Below, piece after piece: positions 35,321 to 44,569 of a DNA stretch of 64,000 nucleotides. Position numbers and translations under genes: made by a program. Position 1 is the first letter of the stretch. Each line of letters opens with the position of its first letter. The stretch spans positions 3,162,001 through 3,226,000 of the forward strand of contig NZ_CP028083.1 of assembly GCF_005491425.1 (NCBI RefSeq). Direction: 5' to 3'. Below the pieces are notes generated by a model. That model made no database searches, was not told the origin of the DNA, and worked only from the letters and a program-made list of their open reading frames with translations. This DNA comes from Lysinibacillus sp. SGAir0095 (GTDB lineage Bacteria; Bacillota; Bacilli; Bacillales_A; Planococcaceae).

Positions 35321-36508
35321 ATGAATACTATTTATAACTTTTATATGCCTACGAGGATCGTTTTCGGGCAAAATTCACTTGATGAGCTAAGTCGAATACT
35401 TGGTTTATATAGTGAAAGGAACTTTTTGATTGTTACAGATAAAGGGATTATTGCAGCGGGGATACTTAAAAAGATTACCGACATATTTGACTTAAAGGGA
35501 TTGGGCTATCAAGTCTTTTCTGAGGTGGAGCCTAATCCGAAATCTGCGACCATTAAAAAAGGGGTAGACTTTGCTACTGCTAACAAAATCGATTTCATCA
35601 TTGCTGTTGGTGGAGGAAGTAGTATAGACACTGCAAAAGCTATCGCAATAATGTTGCGTAATCCGGGTGATATTTTGGATTACGAGGGAGTTGGAAAAAT
35701 TCCTAATCCACCTGTCGAAACGATTGCGATACCGACAACTGCCGGTACAGGTAGCGAAGTAACAGCTTCCACAATTGTTACTGACGAAGCCTCCTTATTT
35801 AAAGCAGCTGTCATAAGCGAGAAGATTTTCCCGACATATGCAATTGTGGATCCAATGCTAACGTTAGAATGTCCAAAATCGATTACCAGTTCAACAGGGA
35901 TAGATGCATTAACACATGCGATTGAATCTTATTTATCCAAGCAAAATAATGGCGTCGTATCTGAGATGGCATTAAATGCTATCAAATTAATAAATGACAA
36001 CATCTTAAATGCCTATATACGTGGAAACGATTTAGAAAGTCGCACGAATTTATTAGAGGCGTCTATGTTGGCTGGTCTGTGCTTTTCCCAAACGCGATTA
36101 GGAAACGTGCATGCAATTTCTCAATCTTTCGGAGGAATTTTTGATATACCACATGGCTTTGCCAATGCAGTTTTGTTACCTTACGTTTTAGAGTTCAACT
36201 TATTAGCTGCAGTAGATAAATATTGCGACATTGCTAAGGCAATGAATGTATATGATGAACAATTATCAAAAAATGAAAACGCATACAAGGTAATTGAACG
36301 TATCGTCGAGTTAAATACACAATTGGAGATTCCTAAGACGACGAAAGAATTAGGCGTTAAGTTGGATTCGATTGAAACTCTTATTAAAGATTCTTTACGA
36401 AGTGGAAATATCAAAGTAAATCCAAGGATTACAAGTGCCGCGGATGTTAAAAAGATTATTGAAGATTCATATTATGGAAATTTGAAATTAATGGAGGTTA
36501 GCAAATGA
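35321..36508 (+). CDS. Iron-containing alcohol dehydrogenase
   Basis: Group III, metal-dependent NAD(P) alcohol dehydrogenase of 395 residues. NAD-binding motif GGGSSIDTAKAIAI (about 95-108), IPTTAGTGSEVTASTIV (about 139-155), and metal-ligand region with Asp and His in GIDALTHAIESYLS and GNVHAISQSFGG...DIPHGFANAVLLP. It starts the rightward operon, with AAGGGGG seven bases before the ATG, and overlaps the TRAP binding-protein gene by four bases. It probably oxidises the imported compound or reduces its aldehyde; relatives act on 1,3-propanediol, lactaldehyde, 4-hydroxybutyrate and others. Confidence 0.92.
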   Translation: MNTIYNFYMPTRIVFGQNSLDELSRILGLYSERNFLIVTDKGIIAAGILKKITDIFDLKGLGYQVFSEVEPNPKSATIKKGVDFATANKIDFIIAVGGGSSIDTAKAIAIMLRNPGDILDYEGVGKIPNPPVETIAIPTTAGTGSEVTASTIVTDEASLFKAAVISEKIFPTYAIVDPMLTLECPKSITSSTGIDALTHAIESYLSKQNNGVVSEMALNAIKLINDNILNAYIRGNDLESRTNLLEASMLAGLCFSQTRLGNVHAISQSFGGIFDIPHGFANAVLLPYVLEFNLLAAVDKYCDIAKAMNVYDEQLSKNENAYKVIERIVELNTQLEIPKTTKELGVKLDSIETLIKDSLRSGNIKVNPRITSAADVKKIIEDSYYGNLKLMEVSK

Positions 36509-37545
36509 GAATATTTAAATTTTTATTATTGACTTTAACAATGGTTATTCTTGCCGCATGTGGTGATGACGCTTCAGATACTAGTATCACTACTAGTGCT
36601 AGTGGAGATGAGAAAGTTTATACATTAAAGGTAGCGCATTCATCAGCTGCAACTGATGATCGTTTAGAAAATTCACTGCAGGAATTTAAAAAGTCGATAG
36701 AAGAAAGAACGGATGGTCGCATTATGATTGAGACTTATCCTAATAGCCAATTAGGTGCTGAAAGAGAAACGCTAGAAGGTGTACAAAATGGTTCAATTGA
36801 AATGGCGGTAATTTCGACTGGTCCATTTTCAGGATTTTCGCAATCTATGATGCTATTAGATTTACCCTATTTATTTAAAAATGGTGAAGAAGCATTTGGC
36901 GTGTTAGATGGTGAATTTGGCGATAAGTTATTTGAAAACTTATTGGCAGACACGGGTATGCGTGGACTTGCTTGGGGTGAAAATGGTGTCCGTCATATGG
37001 CGAATAATATCAAAAAAATCGAGACACCAGCGGACGTAGAAGGGTTGAAGATTCGTACACAGGAAAACCAGGCACATATGGATATGATTAAAGCATTTGG
37101 TGGTGGCCCTACCCCTATCGCATTCAATGAATTATACAGTAGTCTTCAACAAGGAGTAATTGATGGGTACGAAAATCCATTTTCTCTAATTGTGGGGATG
37201 AAGTTCTATGAGGTAACAAAATATCTTACATTAACAAGTCATGTATACGGAGTTTACGGGTTTGTTATCAATGATGACGTATATACTTCTCTGCCAGCAG
37301 ATTTACAACAGATTTTAGAAGAAGAAGCTGATAAATGGGCAGTGAGCGAACGTGAAATGAACCAAGAGCAAGAAGAAAAAGGAAGAAAGGTTATGGAAGA
37401 ATATGGTGTTGAAATCACAGAACTTACAGATGAACAATACAATGCTTTCCGTGATCTAGCTATGCCTGTAGTAGAAAGCTATCGTGATGTTGTTGGTGCT
37501 GACATCTATGATTTATTAATGGAGAAGTTAGAGGCAACTAAATAA
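36505..37545 (+). CDS. dctP: TRAP transporter substrate-binding lipoprotein (DctP family)
   Basis: Extracellular solute-binding component of a tripartite ATP-independent transporter, 346 residues. It has a lipoprotein signal with lipobox LAAC (Cys20) and the family hallmarks LKVAHSSAATDDRLENSLQEFKKSIEERTDGRI and LKIRTQENQAHMDMIKAFGGGPTPIAFNELYSSLQQGVIDG. In the family an Arg (here in KIRTQEN) holds a carboxylate, so an organic acid is the likely ligand. It overlaps the alcohol dehydrogenase stop by four bases and is followed by a hairpin and the two membrane subunit genes. Confidence 0.93.
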   Translation: MRIFKFLLLTLTMVILAACGDDASDTSITTSASGDEKVYTLKVAHSSAATDDRLENSLQEFKKSIEERTDGRIMIETYPNSQLGAERETLEGVQNGSIEMAVISTGPFSGFSQSMMLLDLPYLFKNGEEAFGVLDGEFGDKLFENLLADTGMRGLAWGENGVRHMANNIKKIETPADVEGLKIRTQENQAHMDMIKAFGGGPTPIAFNELYSSLQQGVIDGYENPFSLIVGMKFYEVTKYLTLTSHVYGVYGFVINDDVYTSLPADLQQILEEEADKWAVSEREMNQEQEEKGRKVMEEYGVEITELTDEQYNAFRDLAMPVVESYRDVVGADIYDLLMEKLEATK

Positions 37546-37559
37546 TTATCTAAACAATT

Positions 37560-37589
37560 AAAACCTACCAAGCCATCTTGGTAGGTTTT
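37560..37589 (+). repeat. Hairpin between TRAP binding-protein and membrane-subunit genes
   Basis: A perfect 13-bp stem (AAAACCTACCAAG with its complement) with loop CCAT lies between the dctP and dctQ genes. It ends in TTTT but lacks a longer T-run. Such intercistronic hairpins usually let the binding protein be made in excess by attenuating or protecting the mRNA. Confidence 0.75.
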
Positions 37590-37607
37590 AAGAAAGGTGT
37601 TGATAGA

Positions 37608-38114
37608 ATGTTGAAGAAAATGGATAAAATAATGGACTTCTTAGAAGAAAATTTTGTTTTTATCACGCTCTTATCTATGTTATTGCTTGTATTTGCTAAC
37701 TTTATATTCCGTTATTTGTTTGGCTCACCAATTACCTGGGGTGAAGAGGCTTCAAGATATTTAATGATCTGGGCTACATTTATTGCGGCTAGTCTAGGGG
37801 TAAAAAGAGGTGCACATATTACTTTAGATATTTTAGTTGTGTATTTACCGGAGAAAGCTAATCGAATTTTAAGAGGGATAAGTTATATTTTATCGATGAT
37901 TTACTGTGTAATTCTAATTGTGATTGGTATTCCGTTTATCAATAGTCTAATAGAAAAAGGACAACTATCTCCAGCTTTACACATGCCAATGCATCTTGTG
38001 TATCTGGCTGTCTTAGTTGGAACCATCTTTATGTTAGTTCGGTATGTCTTGCTGTTTATATCTGACATTATTAAGTCAGAACAAGTTGAAAAACCAGAGA
38101 TTTTTGTAGATTAG
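37608..38114 (+). CDS. dctQ: TRAP transporter small membrane subunit (DctQ family)
   Basis: Small integral membrane subunit with four helices, 168 residues from the chosen ATG. The motif TWGEEASRYLMIWATFIAASLGVKRGAHI between helices 2 and 3 is diagnostic for DctQ proteins. The open frame begins at a TTG at 37578, which lies inside the preceding hairpin; the ATG at 37608, with AAAGGTG nine bases before it, is the better start. It works with DctM to move the substrate taken from DctP, driven by a sodium or proton gradient. Confidence 0.9.
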   Translation: MLKKMDKIMDFLEENFVFITLLSMLLLVFANFIFRYLFGSPITWGEEASRYLMIWATFIAASLGVKRGAHITLDILVVYLPEKANRILRGISYILSMIYCVILIVIGIPFINSLIEKGQLSPALHMPMHLVYLAVLVGTIFMLVRYVLLFISDIIKSEQVEKPEIFVD

Positions 38115-38124
38115 GAGGGAGCAT

Positions 38125-39390
38125 ATGATTACGATATTAATTGTCGTCCTACTAGTATTACTTATTTTAAATGTTCCTTTAGCGATTGGTGTAGCTTTTG
38201 CATCCATGATTGCATTATTGAACTCTGATTTATCGGAGTTCGTTGCGATTCAACGGATGATCACGGGATTAGATTCATTCCCATTAATGTCTATTCCACT
38301 ATTTATGCTTGCTGGTAAAATTATGGAAAAGGGTGGAATTTCAAAAAGGTTAGTTGATTTTGCTGGAAGCATTGTAGGCTCTGTTACGGGTGGATTTGCC
38401 ATTATTGCTGTAATAGCTAGTATGTTCTTTGCCGCTATATCCGGATCTGCTCCAGCGACAGTTGTTGCAATTGGTTCGATTATTGTTCCTGCAATGATTA
38501 AAGAAGGTTATGATAAAAAATTCGCATTAGCTTTAATTGCCTCAGCCGGAACGATAGGAATTATTATTCCACCGAGTATTCCATTTATCACCTATGGTAT
38601 TTCTGCCAATACCAGTGTAGGGGATTTATTTGTCGCAGGGGTTTTACCTGGCATTTTAATGGGTTTAGCATTAATTATCTATGCTTATATCATTTCGAAA
38701 AAACGTAATTATAAAGGCTTAGAAAAATCATCTTGGGCTAATTTCTGGAAACATTTTAAAAAGTCAATTTTGGGATTATTAATGCCTATCATTATTTTGG
38801 GTGGTATTTATTCGGGATACTTTACACCAACTGAATCGGGTGCAGTGGCATCAGTATACGGTTTAGTAGTAGCGTTATTTATTTATCGGACTATGAAATT
38901 GAAAGATTTAAAAACTACATTTGTAGAAGCTGGCGTCTTATCAGCAATGGTACTATTTATTATTGCTGCAGCAAACTTAATGAGTTGGGTCATTACAGTA
39001 GAACAAATTCCTACAAAACTAGCAGAAGTATTAATGGAAATTACAAGTAGCCCAGCAATGTTTATCGTTATGATTATGTTGATTTTCTTTGTAGTGGGTA
39101 TGTTTGTTGAAATTAATGCAGCTATTATTTTGATTGTCCCAATTCTATTACCAATTTTAAGTATGTACGAAATTAATTTAGTGTATTTCGGTGTTCTGAT
39201 GATTGTAAATTTAGCAATTGGTTTACTAACACCTCCGCTTGGGGTAAATTTATTTGTAGCAAAATCATTAGATACAATCCGATTTGATGAGCTTGTAAAG
39301 GCTGTCATACCATTTATATGTTTAATGATCGTGGTGCTAGCTTTATTAGTTATTTTCCCTCAAATTTCATTAGTTCTATTAGGTGGTTAA
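38125..39390 (+). CDS. dctM: TRAP transporter large membrane subunit (DctM family)
   Basis: Large transport channel subunit, 421 residues, with about 12 helices. Typical DctM segments include IPLFMLAGKIMEKGGISKRLVDFAGSIVG, FAAISGSAPATVVAIGSIIVPAMIKEGYDKKFALALIASAGTIGIIIPPSIPFITYG and the C-terminal LAIGLLTPPLGVNLFVAKSL. AGGAGGG lies before its ATG, and the gene is ten bases after dctQ. The IclR-type regulator gene overlaps or abuts its stop, so the transporter and regulator are one transcript. Confidence 0.93.
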   Translation: MITILIVVLLVLLILNVPLAIGVAFASMIALLNSDLSEFVAIQRMITGLDSFPLMSIPLFMLAGKIMEKGGISKRLVDFAGSIVGSVTGGFAIIAVIASMFFAAISGSAPATVVAIGSIIVPAMIKEGYDKKFALALIASAGTIGIIIPPSIPFITYGISANTSVGDLFVAGVLPGILMGLALIIYAYIISKKRNYKGLEKSSWANFWKHFKKSILGLLMPIIILGGIYSGYFTPTESGAVASVYGLVVALFIYRTMKLKDLKTTFVEAGVLSAMVLFIIAAANLMSWVITVEQIPTKLAEVLMEITSSPAMFIVMIMLIFFVVGMFVEINAAIILIVPILLPILSMYEINLVYFGVLMIVNLAIGLLTPPLGVNLFVAKSLDTIRFDELVKAVIPFICLMIVVLALLVIFPQISLVLLGG

Positions 39391-39394
39391 TATA

Positions 39395-40165
39395 TTGAAA
39401 AATGAATATCTGGTTCCAGCAGCAGTTAAAATCGACAGAATACTCAAATTGGTTGTAGAACATAAAGGATCCTTGCGATTGATCGATATTTCAAGGGAAT
39501 TAGGGATCAGCAAGAGTTCGTGTTCTCTCCTTCTACGTACATTAGAACAATTAAATTGGTTAATAAAAGATAACCAGGATGAATACAAGTTAGGTCCAGT
39601 TCTAGGTCATATTGGTCATCATTACTTTAAGGATTTAGAAATAATTGACCTGTTTAATGGTGAAGCGAAAAAATCATTGGAAATTATCGATGAGCATATT
39701 CAACTGGGGATTTTACAAGAAAATCAAGTGATGTATTTAGCAAAAATCAAAGGGTCATCAACCATAGATTTAGTAACGCATCCAGGATCATTATACCCTT
39801 CTCATAGTACATCAGTTGGTAAAGTTCAGTTAATTGATAAAAGCTACGATGAGTTAGAAAAATTGTTTCCGAATGGATTACAATCAGTCACCCCCCATAC
39901 GATCACAAATTTAGATGAGCTGTTTAAAAATTTACAAAATGCAAAAATTCATGGCTATATAGAAGAACATCAAGAATCGGCCATAGGATTTCACTGTGTA
40001 GCCTGCCCTATTTATAACGCCGATGGGAAAATTATTGCCGGTGTGAGTACCGCAATGATCACGGAAAAATGGGAACGTAAGCATGAAATTGCACGTGAGG
40101 AAATTCTAAAGCTAAGTCGACGAATATCCTATCTAAACGGGTACGAAATTAAAAAAATTGAGTGA
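39395..40165 (+). CDS. IclR-family transcriptional regulator
   Basis: Likely local regulator of the alcohol dehydrogenase/TRAP and FAD oxidase units. The N-terminal winged helix reads KIDRILKLVVEHKGSLRLIDISRELGISKSSCSLLLRTLEQL, and the C-terminal effector-binding domain (about 80-255) ends with HCVACPIYNADGKIIAGVSTAM. I prefer the TTG start at 39395, eight bases after AGGTGG; a GTG at 39383 lies inside that ribosome site and overlaps dctM. IclR proteins mostly repress and release on binding a pathway acid. The shared GTTCA palindromes in the divergent region would be the targets. Confidence 0.9.
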   Translation: MKNEYLVPAAVKIDRILKLVVEHKGSLRLIDISRELGISKSSCSLLLRTLEQLNWLIKDNQDEYKLGPVLGHIGHHYFKDLEIIDLFNGEAKKSLEIIDEHIQLGILQENQVMYLAKIKGSSTIDLVTHPGSLYPSHSTSVGKVQLIDKSYDELEKLFPNGLQSVTPHTITNLDELFKNLQNAKIHGYIEEHQESAIGFHCVACPIYNADGKIIAGVSTAMITEKWERKHEIAREEILKLSRRISYLNGYEIKKIE

Positions 40166-40276
40166 TAAAGTTTAAGGGAAAAACTTGCAGTACCACTTCA
40201 AAGGATTGTGATGGTTGTTTAGGCATTTCGAAATTAGAAATCCCTAAAAAAAGTCTAATTGATAACAAAATAAGTA

Positions 40277-40327
40277 ATATAGATAAACTGATTATTCATC
40301 TTAACCTCGGTTTATCTATATTTTTTT
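40277..40327 (+). terminator. Terminator of the alcohol dehydrogenase/TRAP/IclR operon
   Basis: ATATAGATAAAC (40277-40288) pairs with GTTTATCTATAT (40310-40321), a perfect 12-bp stem, followed by TTTTTT. Confidence 0.8.
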
Positions 40328-40465
40328 GATGTGAAAGTCATTGATAATATGGGCAGTATAGATAACTTAGACAATTTACATAGTTTTATTTATAGCTATA
40401 CTGAAAGAGATATGAAGGATATAAAAAGAGACTTTTCTTAATAAGTCTTCATTGGAGGTAATAAA

Positions 40466-40666
40466 ATGAATGATAAGATTTTTCAAATTAGTGGTGGAAT
40501 TGAAACCGACCTATTCAAAGACGAATCCGAATTCAATGCAGCCTTTATGGATTGGGTTAAATCAATCGATGGTACATTCGTTGGGGTTGTTGCAGAACAT
40601 GAAGTTGAAGATGATGATGAGGATGAGTATCCATCCTATTCATTCCGGGTGAACGTCAAAAAATAA
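40466..40666 (+). CDS. Small acidic protein of unknown function
   Basis: Unrecognised 66-residue soluble protein with a strong GGAGGT ribosome site eight bases before its ATG. A short alpha/beta start (DKIFQISGGIETDLFKDESEFNAAFMDWVKS) is followed by an acidic patch of nine Glu/Asp in a row-like stretch (residues 48-56) and a last beta strand (YSFRVNVKK). It stands alone with its own terminator-like hairpin downstream. No function can be proposed from sequence. Confidence 0.7.
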   Translation: MNDKIFQISGGIETDLFKDESEFNAAFMDWVKSIDGTFVGVVAEHEVEDDDEDEYPSYSFRVNVKK

Positions 40667-40678
40667 GTGCATAGAAGC

Positions 40679-40722
40679 AAGGATAGACGAACAGGAATTA
40701 CACCTGCCTTCATCTATCCTTT
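40679..40722 (+). terminator. Terminator-like hairpin after the small acidic protein gene
   Basis: AAGGATAGA pairs with TCTATCCTT (40679-40687 with 40713-40721), with inner CAGG/CCTG. The T-run is short (TTTCTG). Confidence 0.5.
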
Positions 40723-40854
40723 CTGTACAGCATGTTGATCTTTTATAGAATAAAATGATGATCTAATATATATTTACCTCGTCCGACAATTTTAAATCTC
40801 ACTTTTGAAGCACCTTCTAAACTAACCTTAATCTTCGGATTTCCAAGTAACTTC

Positions 40855-42099
40855 TTATTCGTCCACAATCACTTTTTTGTTGCTACGATAGGTAAAATAG
40901 TAAAAGAGAAGACCTAATAGTAAGACTGTGAATAAAGCAATTAATATATTCGAAAGCAGTACATACAACATTTCACCTACAATAATACTCCCAAGAAAAT
41001 ATAAATAGCCGAACTTCGGCATGCTCATGCGTGAAAATAAAAAGAATAGAAACAGAGGGAATACTGCAACATACACAATGCCAAAATAAATGACTAAATC
41101 TAGCAGACGGATAGAATGGTTCACTAATATACCTATAAATATTGTGACAGCAAATAAAATATTTAACATCTTAGTATTTGAAGTCTTTACGGTTTCTAAT
41201 GATCTAATACTAAAAGTTAAAGGTAAAAAAATAGATGCTACACAAAACGTAGCAAATAAATAGCTTAGCGGCAGAGAATGTTCAACGTACAAATAGGATA
41301 ACAAAAGAATTTCATAATTTTCAAACGGACCTTTGTAAATAGCGATTAATAAAATAGCAGTAAATGAAAAACCGATTAATATTTTTAGAGCGCCTGTTGT
41401 CCACAATACTTGGCTTCTTTTTTGTTTTTTCGTAATAGATAGTGCATGCCAAGTCGGTAAATCACAGAAAATATGTGCAACGGCAATGATAAATAACGCA
41501 ATATAAAACGGCGTATAACTGCTGTCTTTAAAATACAGTAAATACGGATGAAACAGCCTGATACCATTATAGATTTCTTTTGATCCATTAAGGATAAAAT
41601 AATAGATCGGGATTATCGTCAATGTGACAAATAATAAAATTGTGTATAGTAAAGCCATTGTTTGTGTGGTTTTGTTCAAAATTACAACATAGATAAATGC
41701 CATACACACGATTGAAACTGTTAGCCATATAACACTACTATTACCAAATACGATTTTATAAAACTCTGAAAGTACGACCGTTTGCACAAGCCATAATTCC
41801 AACTGTACAAAATAGCCTATCAACTGAACAAACCTCTGATTCATTGCCCCATTAATTCGTTGAAAGCGGTACGTAAAATAATTATCTGTAACATTTTCTC
41901 GATTCACCCTCTTCATAAAAAAAGAGAGAATGATGAACCCGACACCATAAGCACTACTTAATATAATGGAAAATAAAATACCAAATTTAACTAATGATTG
42001 TTCAGAAGAAAATAAGGCATTTCCTGTTACCCAACGCGCTAACAAGTAGATTGTACCAACTGCCGTACCAGCATAAATGACATTTCTTTTAGCTTTCAT
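40855..42099 (-). CDS. Polytopic membrane protein, probable APC-superfamily-like transporter
   Basis: A 414-residue membrane protein with about 11-12 hydrophobic helices, starting AKRNVIYAGTAVGTIYLLARW and with a short basic/acidic C-terminal tail (KKVIVDE). It resembles YkvI-like or other APC-type carriers in length and helix spacing, but I see no diagnostic motif. The ATG at 42099, with GAAGG eight bases upstream, lies inside the end of the response regulator gene, so expression is coupled. Being in one operon with a kinase and response regulator, it may be the controlled transporter or a co-sensor for the kinase. Confidence 0.75.
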   Translation of the reverse strand: MKAKRNVIYAGTAVGTIYLLARWVTGNALFSSEQSLVKFGILFSIILSSAYGVGFIILSFFMKRVNRENVTDNYFTYRFQRINGAMNQRFVQLIGYFVQLELWLVQTVVLSEFYKIVFGNSSVIWLTVSIVCMAFIYVVILNKTTQTMALLYTILLFVTLTIIPIYYFILNGSKEIYNGIRLFHPYLLYFKDSSYTPFYIALFIIAVAHIFCDLPTWHALSITKKQKRSQVLWTTGALKILIGFSFTAILLIAIYKGPFENYEILLLSYLYVEHSLPLSYLFATFCVASIFLPLTFSIRSLETVKTSNTKMLNILFAVTIFIGILVNHSIRLLDLVIYFGIVYVAVFPLFLFFLFSRMSMPKFGYLYFLGSIIVGEMLYVLLSNILIALFTVLLLGLLFYYFTYRSNKKVIVDE

Positions 42100-42796
42100 G
42101 GAGTGTGCCTTCACGAAATTTCACCTTATACTCTCTCGGTGTCAAACCAAACTTTTTCTTAAATGCTACACTTAAATAATGTTGACTGTTAAAACCACAT
42201 TTTTCAGCTATATCAGAGATGCTTTGATCCTGTTCTTTCACTAAAAGTTTCGTTACTTTTTCTAGGCGATATTGATTCAAATATTCATTCAAGCCAATTT
42301 TTTGCGATTCTAAAAATTTGCGACTTAAATAACTTGGGTTCATAAAAATTTCTTTGGCAATTTCATTAACTGTTAACTTTTCGCTATATCTTTCGTGAAT
42401 AATATTTAAGGCAAGTTGAATCGTTGAATCCTTAGAATTCCAAGGCTTATATTGATCGATAACTTGGATTAAATCTTCTTCAATAATGGGCTTTGTTAAA
42501 TAATCCGCTACTCCAATACGAATCGCCTGCTGCGCAAACTCAAAGCTTTGAAATGCTGTTACCATAACGATTTGTAATTTATATAATGCTTTTAATTCTT
42601 TTGCTAATTCAAGACCGGACTTCCCCGGCATGTGGATGTCTAAGAAAACCAACTCTATCTTTTGTTGTTTTGAGATTTGTAATGCTTGCGAGGCATCATA
42701 TGCCTTCCAAATTGTCCAATTTGGAAAATGTGGTGCTATCAAATATTCTAATTGCTCTACTTCTAAATGCTCATCATCGATTAGTAAAATATTCAT
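42089..42796 (-). CDS. Response regulator, YesN type (receiver plus AraC helix-turn-helix)
   Basis: A 235-residue regulator. The receiver domain (1-115) has the acidic pair DDE at 7-9, the phospho-acceptor Asp in LVFLDIHMPGKSG (about Asp54) and Lys in YLTKPI (about 102). The C-terminal AraC domain (135-230) shows MNPSYLSRKFLESQKIGLNEYLNQYRLEKVTKLL and the second HTH ISDIAEKCGFNSQHYLSVAFKKKFGLTPREYK. It follows the kinase gene by one base. Probable targets are the adjacent membrane protein and the dipeptide-type ABC importer genes next door. Confidence 0.92.
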   Translation of the reverse strand: MNILLIDDEHLEVEQLEYLIAPHFPNWTIWKAYDASQALQISKQQKIELVFLDIHMPGKSGLELAKELKALYKLQIVMVTAFQSFEFAQQAIRIGVADYLTKPIIEEDLIQVIDQYKPWNSKDSTIQLALNIIHERYSEKLTVNEIAKEIFMNPSYLSRKFLESQKIGLNEYLNQYRLEKVTKLLVKEQDQSISDIAEKCGFNSQHYLSVAFKKKFGLTPREYKVKFREGTLHES

Positions 42797-42797
42797 C

Positions 42798-43556
42798 TTA
42801 CACCTCTACTTCGTATGTATCCGGAATAATTATCTGTATACTATAATAGTTTTCCGTATCGTCAATTTGTAAACTATAGTGCTCCTTACCGTATAGGTGT
42901 TCCAAACGTGAAGAAATATTTTGTAAGCCATGGCCAGTTTTTTCAACTGTCGACTCAAATCTTTCGAGTTGCTTCGAGTTTTTTACAAAAATAAACAATT
43001 CATTCGTTAGCTTTTTGATCGCTATTTCTAGCTTATGCTTCCCTGGATTTATTTCAAATTCATGCTTATAAGCGTTTTCAATAAGTGTTTGAATGACAAA
43101 CGGAGGGATAAGCAGCTCTACTACTTCCTCATCAATATCCATGTCTATTAGTACACGATCTCTAAAACGGAAATTTTGTATCTTAAAATAATGATTTACA
43201 AGCGCTAACTCCGTTTTAACTGGCGATACAACCTGTTGCTCGTTAAAATGAACTTTCATGAATTGGGACAAGCTTTCCAATGCTAATATTAAGTCCTTTT
43301 TTCTATCTAATCGAGCTAAACTAAGTATCGTGTTCAACGTATTAAAGAAGAAATGGGGCTTAATCTGCTGGTTTAAATTATTGTAACTGAGTGAATGCAG
43401 ATCCTTTTCTAGCTCTAGAGCCCTTTTCTCTTCCTTTAAATCATCAATCTGCTTTTCAAAAATCGAAATAAACCCCAATAACATTGCTGCTATAATTGGG
43501 GCTAATACACAAATAAATATGAAAATATTGAATGTATCAAGCCGAAACATACACAT
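42798..43556 (-). CDS. Sensor histidine kinase, LytS/YesM (HPK7-8) type
   Basis: A 252-residue membrane-anchored kinase. One N-terminal membrane helix (about 8-30) and a coiled coil (30-60) lead to the histidine motif NQQIKPHFFFNTLNTILSLARLD, with His at about 67, typical of the His_kinase PF06580 class. The ATPase domain has PPFVIQTLIENAYKHEF and TGHGLQNISSRLEHLYG. It lacks the large extracellular sensor of YesM, so the signal may come from the membrane or from the partner membrane protein in the same operon. The ATG at 43550 is an equally good start. Confidence 0.9.
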   Translation of the reverse strand: MCMFRLDTFNIFIFICVLAPIIAAMLLGFISIFEKQIDDLKEEKRALELEKDLHSLSYNNLNQQIKPHFFFNTLNTILSLARLDRKKDLILALESLSQFMKVHFNEQQVVSPVKTELALVNHYFKIQNFRFRDRVLIDMDIDEEVVELLIPPFVIQTLIENAYKHEFEINPGKHKLEIAIKKLTNELFIFVKNSKQLERFESTVEKTGHGLQNISSRLEHLYGKEHYSLQIDDTENYYSIQIIIPDTYEVEV

Positions 43557-43582
43557 ATACTCCTAATATAGATCTGTTTTAA

Positions 43583-44569
43583 TTAAACTAGACTTTCCCA
43601 ATGATGACAAGAAACTTCTTGACCATTTTGAACATTTCGTAAATTTGGCTCTTCGTTCTTACATTGCTCTGTTGCAAACTTGCATCTCGTATGGAAGCGG
43701 CACCCACTTGGAGGGGAAATTGGCGAAGGAACATCCCCCTTCAAAATGATTCTTTCTTGGCGGTTTACCTTTTCGAATGTTGGAATCGCTGAAAATAAAG
43801 CCTTCGTATACGGGTGCTTCGGCGAATCAAATAATAAATTTTTCGGTGCTATTTCTACAATCTTACCTAAATACATAACAATTACACGATCCGAAATATG
43901 ACGGACTACACTTAAATCATGGGAAATAAATAAAAGCGTTAGCCCGAGCTCTCTTTGTAACTTTTTCAGTAAGTTTAAAATTTGCGCCTGAATCGATACA
44001 TCCAACGCAGATACAGATTCATCACAAATAATGATTTTTGGGTTTACTGAAAGTGCTCTCGCAATGCCAATTCGCTGTCTTTGCCCACCAGAAAATTCAT
44101 GCGGATAGCGCTCTAAATATTCTGGTCTTAACCCTACTAACTGCATGAGTTCTATCATTCTCGCGTCCTGTAATTCTTTCGGAACGACTTTTTGAATCGT
44201 CATGGCCTCTGCTAGCATTTGACGAATCGTTCTTCTTGGATTTAGTGAGGCAAAAGGATCCTGAAAAATGATTTGGATATCCTTTCTCGCTAAATTTAAT
44301 TCTGCTTTTGTTTTTATTAATAAGTCTTCCCCAAATAGCTTAATCGCGCCACTTGTTGGTTCATCCAAGCGTAAAATAGAGCGTCCCGTTGTTGATTTAC
44401 CGCAACCGGATTCCCCCACTATACTTAATGTTTCACCTTCAAATAAGTCAAAAGAAATATCATCCACGGCTTTAACGACTTGTTTCTCTCCAAATAATCG
44501 ATCACGTTTTAGTTTGAAATATTGCTTTAAATTTTTCACTTCTAAAATAGGCTGTTTTACCTCATTCAT
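43583..44569 (-). CDS. Dipeptide/oligopeptide-type ABC transporter ATP-binding protein (DppF/OppF)
   Basis: Second ATPase of the importer, 328 residues from MNEVKQP. Walker [10 protein letters not shown], signature FSGGQRQRIGIARAL, Walker B IIICDESVSALD and the C-terminal oligo_HPY segment PSPISPPSGCRFHTRCKFA with its Cys cluster, which in Dpp/Opp ATPases can hold an iron-sulfur cluster. The start at 44569 overlaps the stop of the first ATPase gene as ATGA; the longer frame to 44587 is unlikely. It ends the ABC operon, just before the two-component genes. Confidence 0.93.
   Translation of the reverse strand: MNEVKQPILEVKNLKQYFKLKRDRLFGEKQVVKAVDDISFDLFEGETLSIVGESGCGKSTTGRSILRLDEPTSGAIKLFGEDLLIKTKAELNLARKDIQIIFQDPFASLNPRRTIRQMLAEAMTIQKVVPKELQDARMIELMQLVGLRPEYLERYPHEFSGGQRQRIGIARALSVNPKIIICDESVSALDVSIQAQILNLLKKLQRELGLTLLFISHDLSVVRHISDRVIVMYLGKIVEIAPKNLLFDSPKHPYTKALFSAIPTFEKVNRQERIILKGDVPSPISPPSGCRFHTRCKFATEQCKNEEPNLRNVQNGQEVSCHHWESLV

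Noticed and set aside
40161-40330. GTG-started frame of about 55 codons after the IclR gene (Cys pairs in TCSTTSKDCDGC)
   Set aside because: It has no ribosome site of its own, starts inside the IclR stop and runs through the terminator hairpin, so coding is unlikely.
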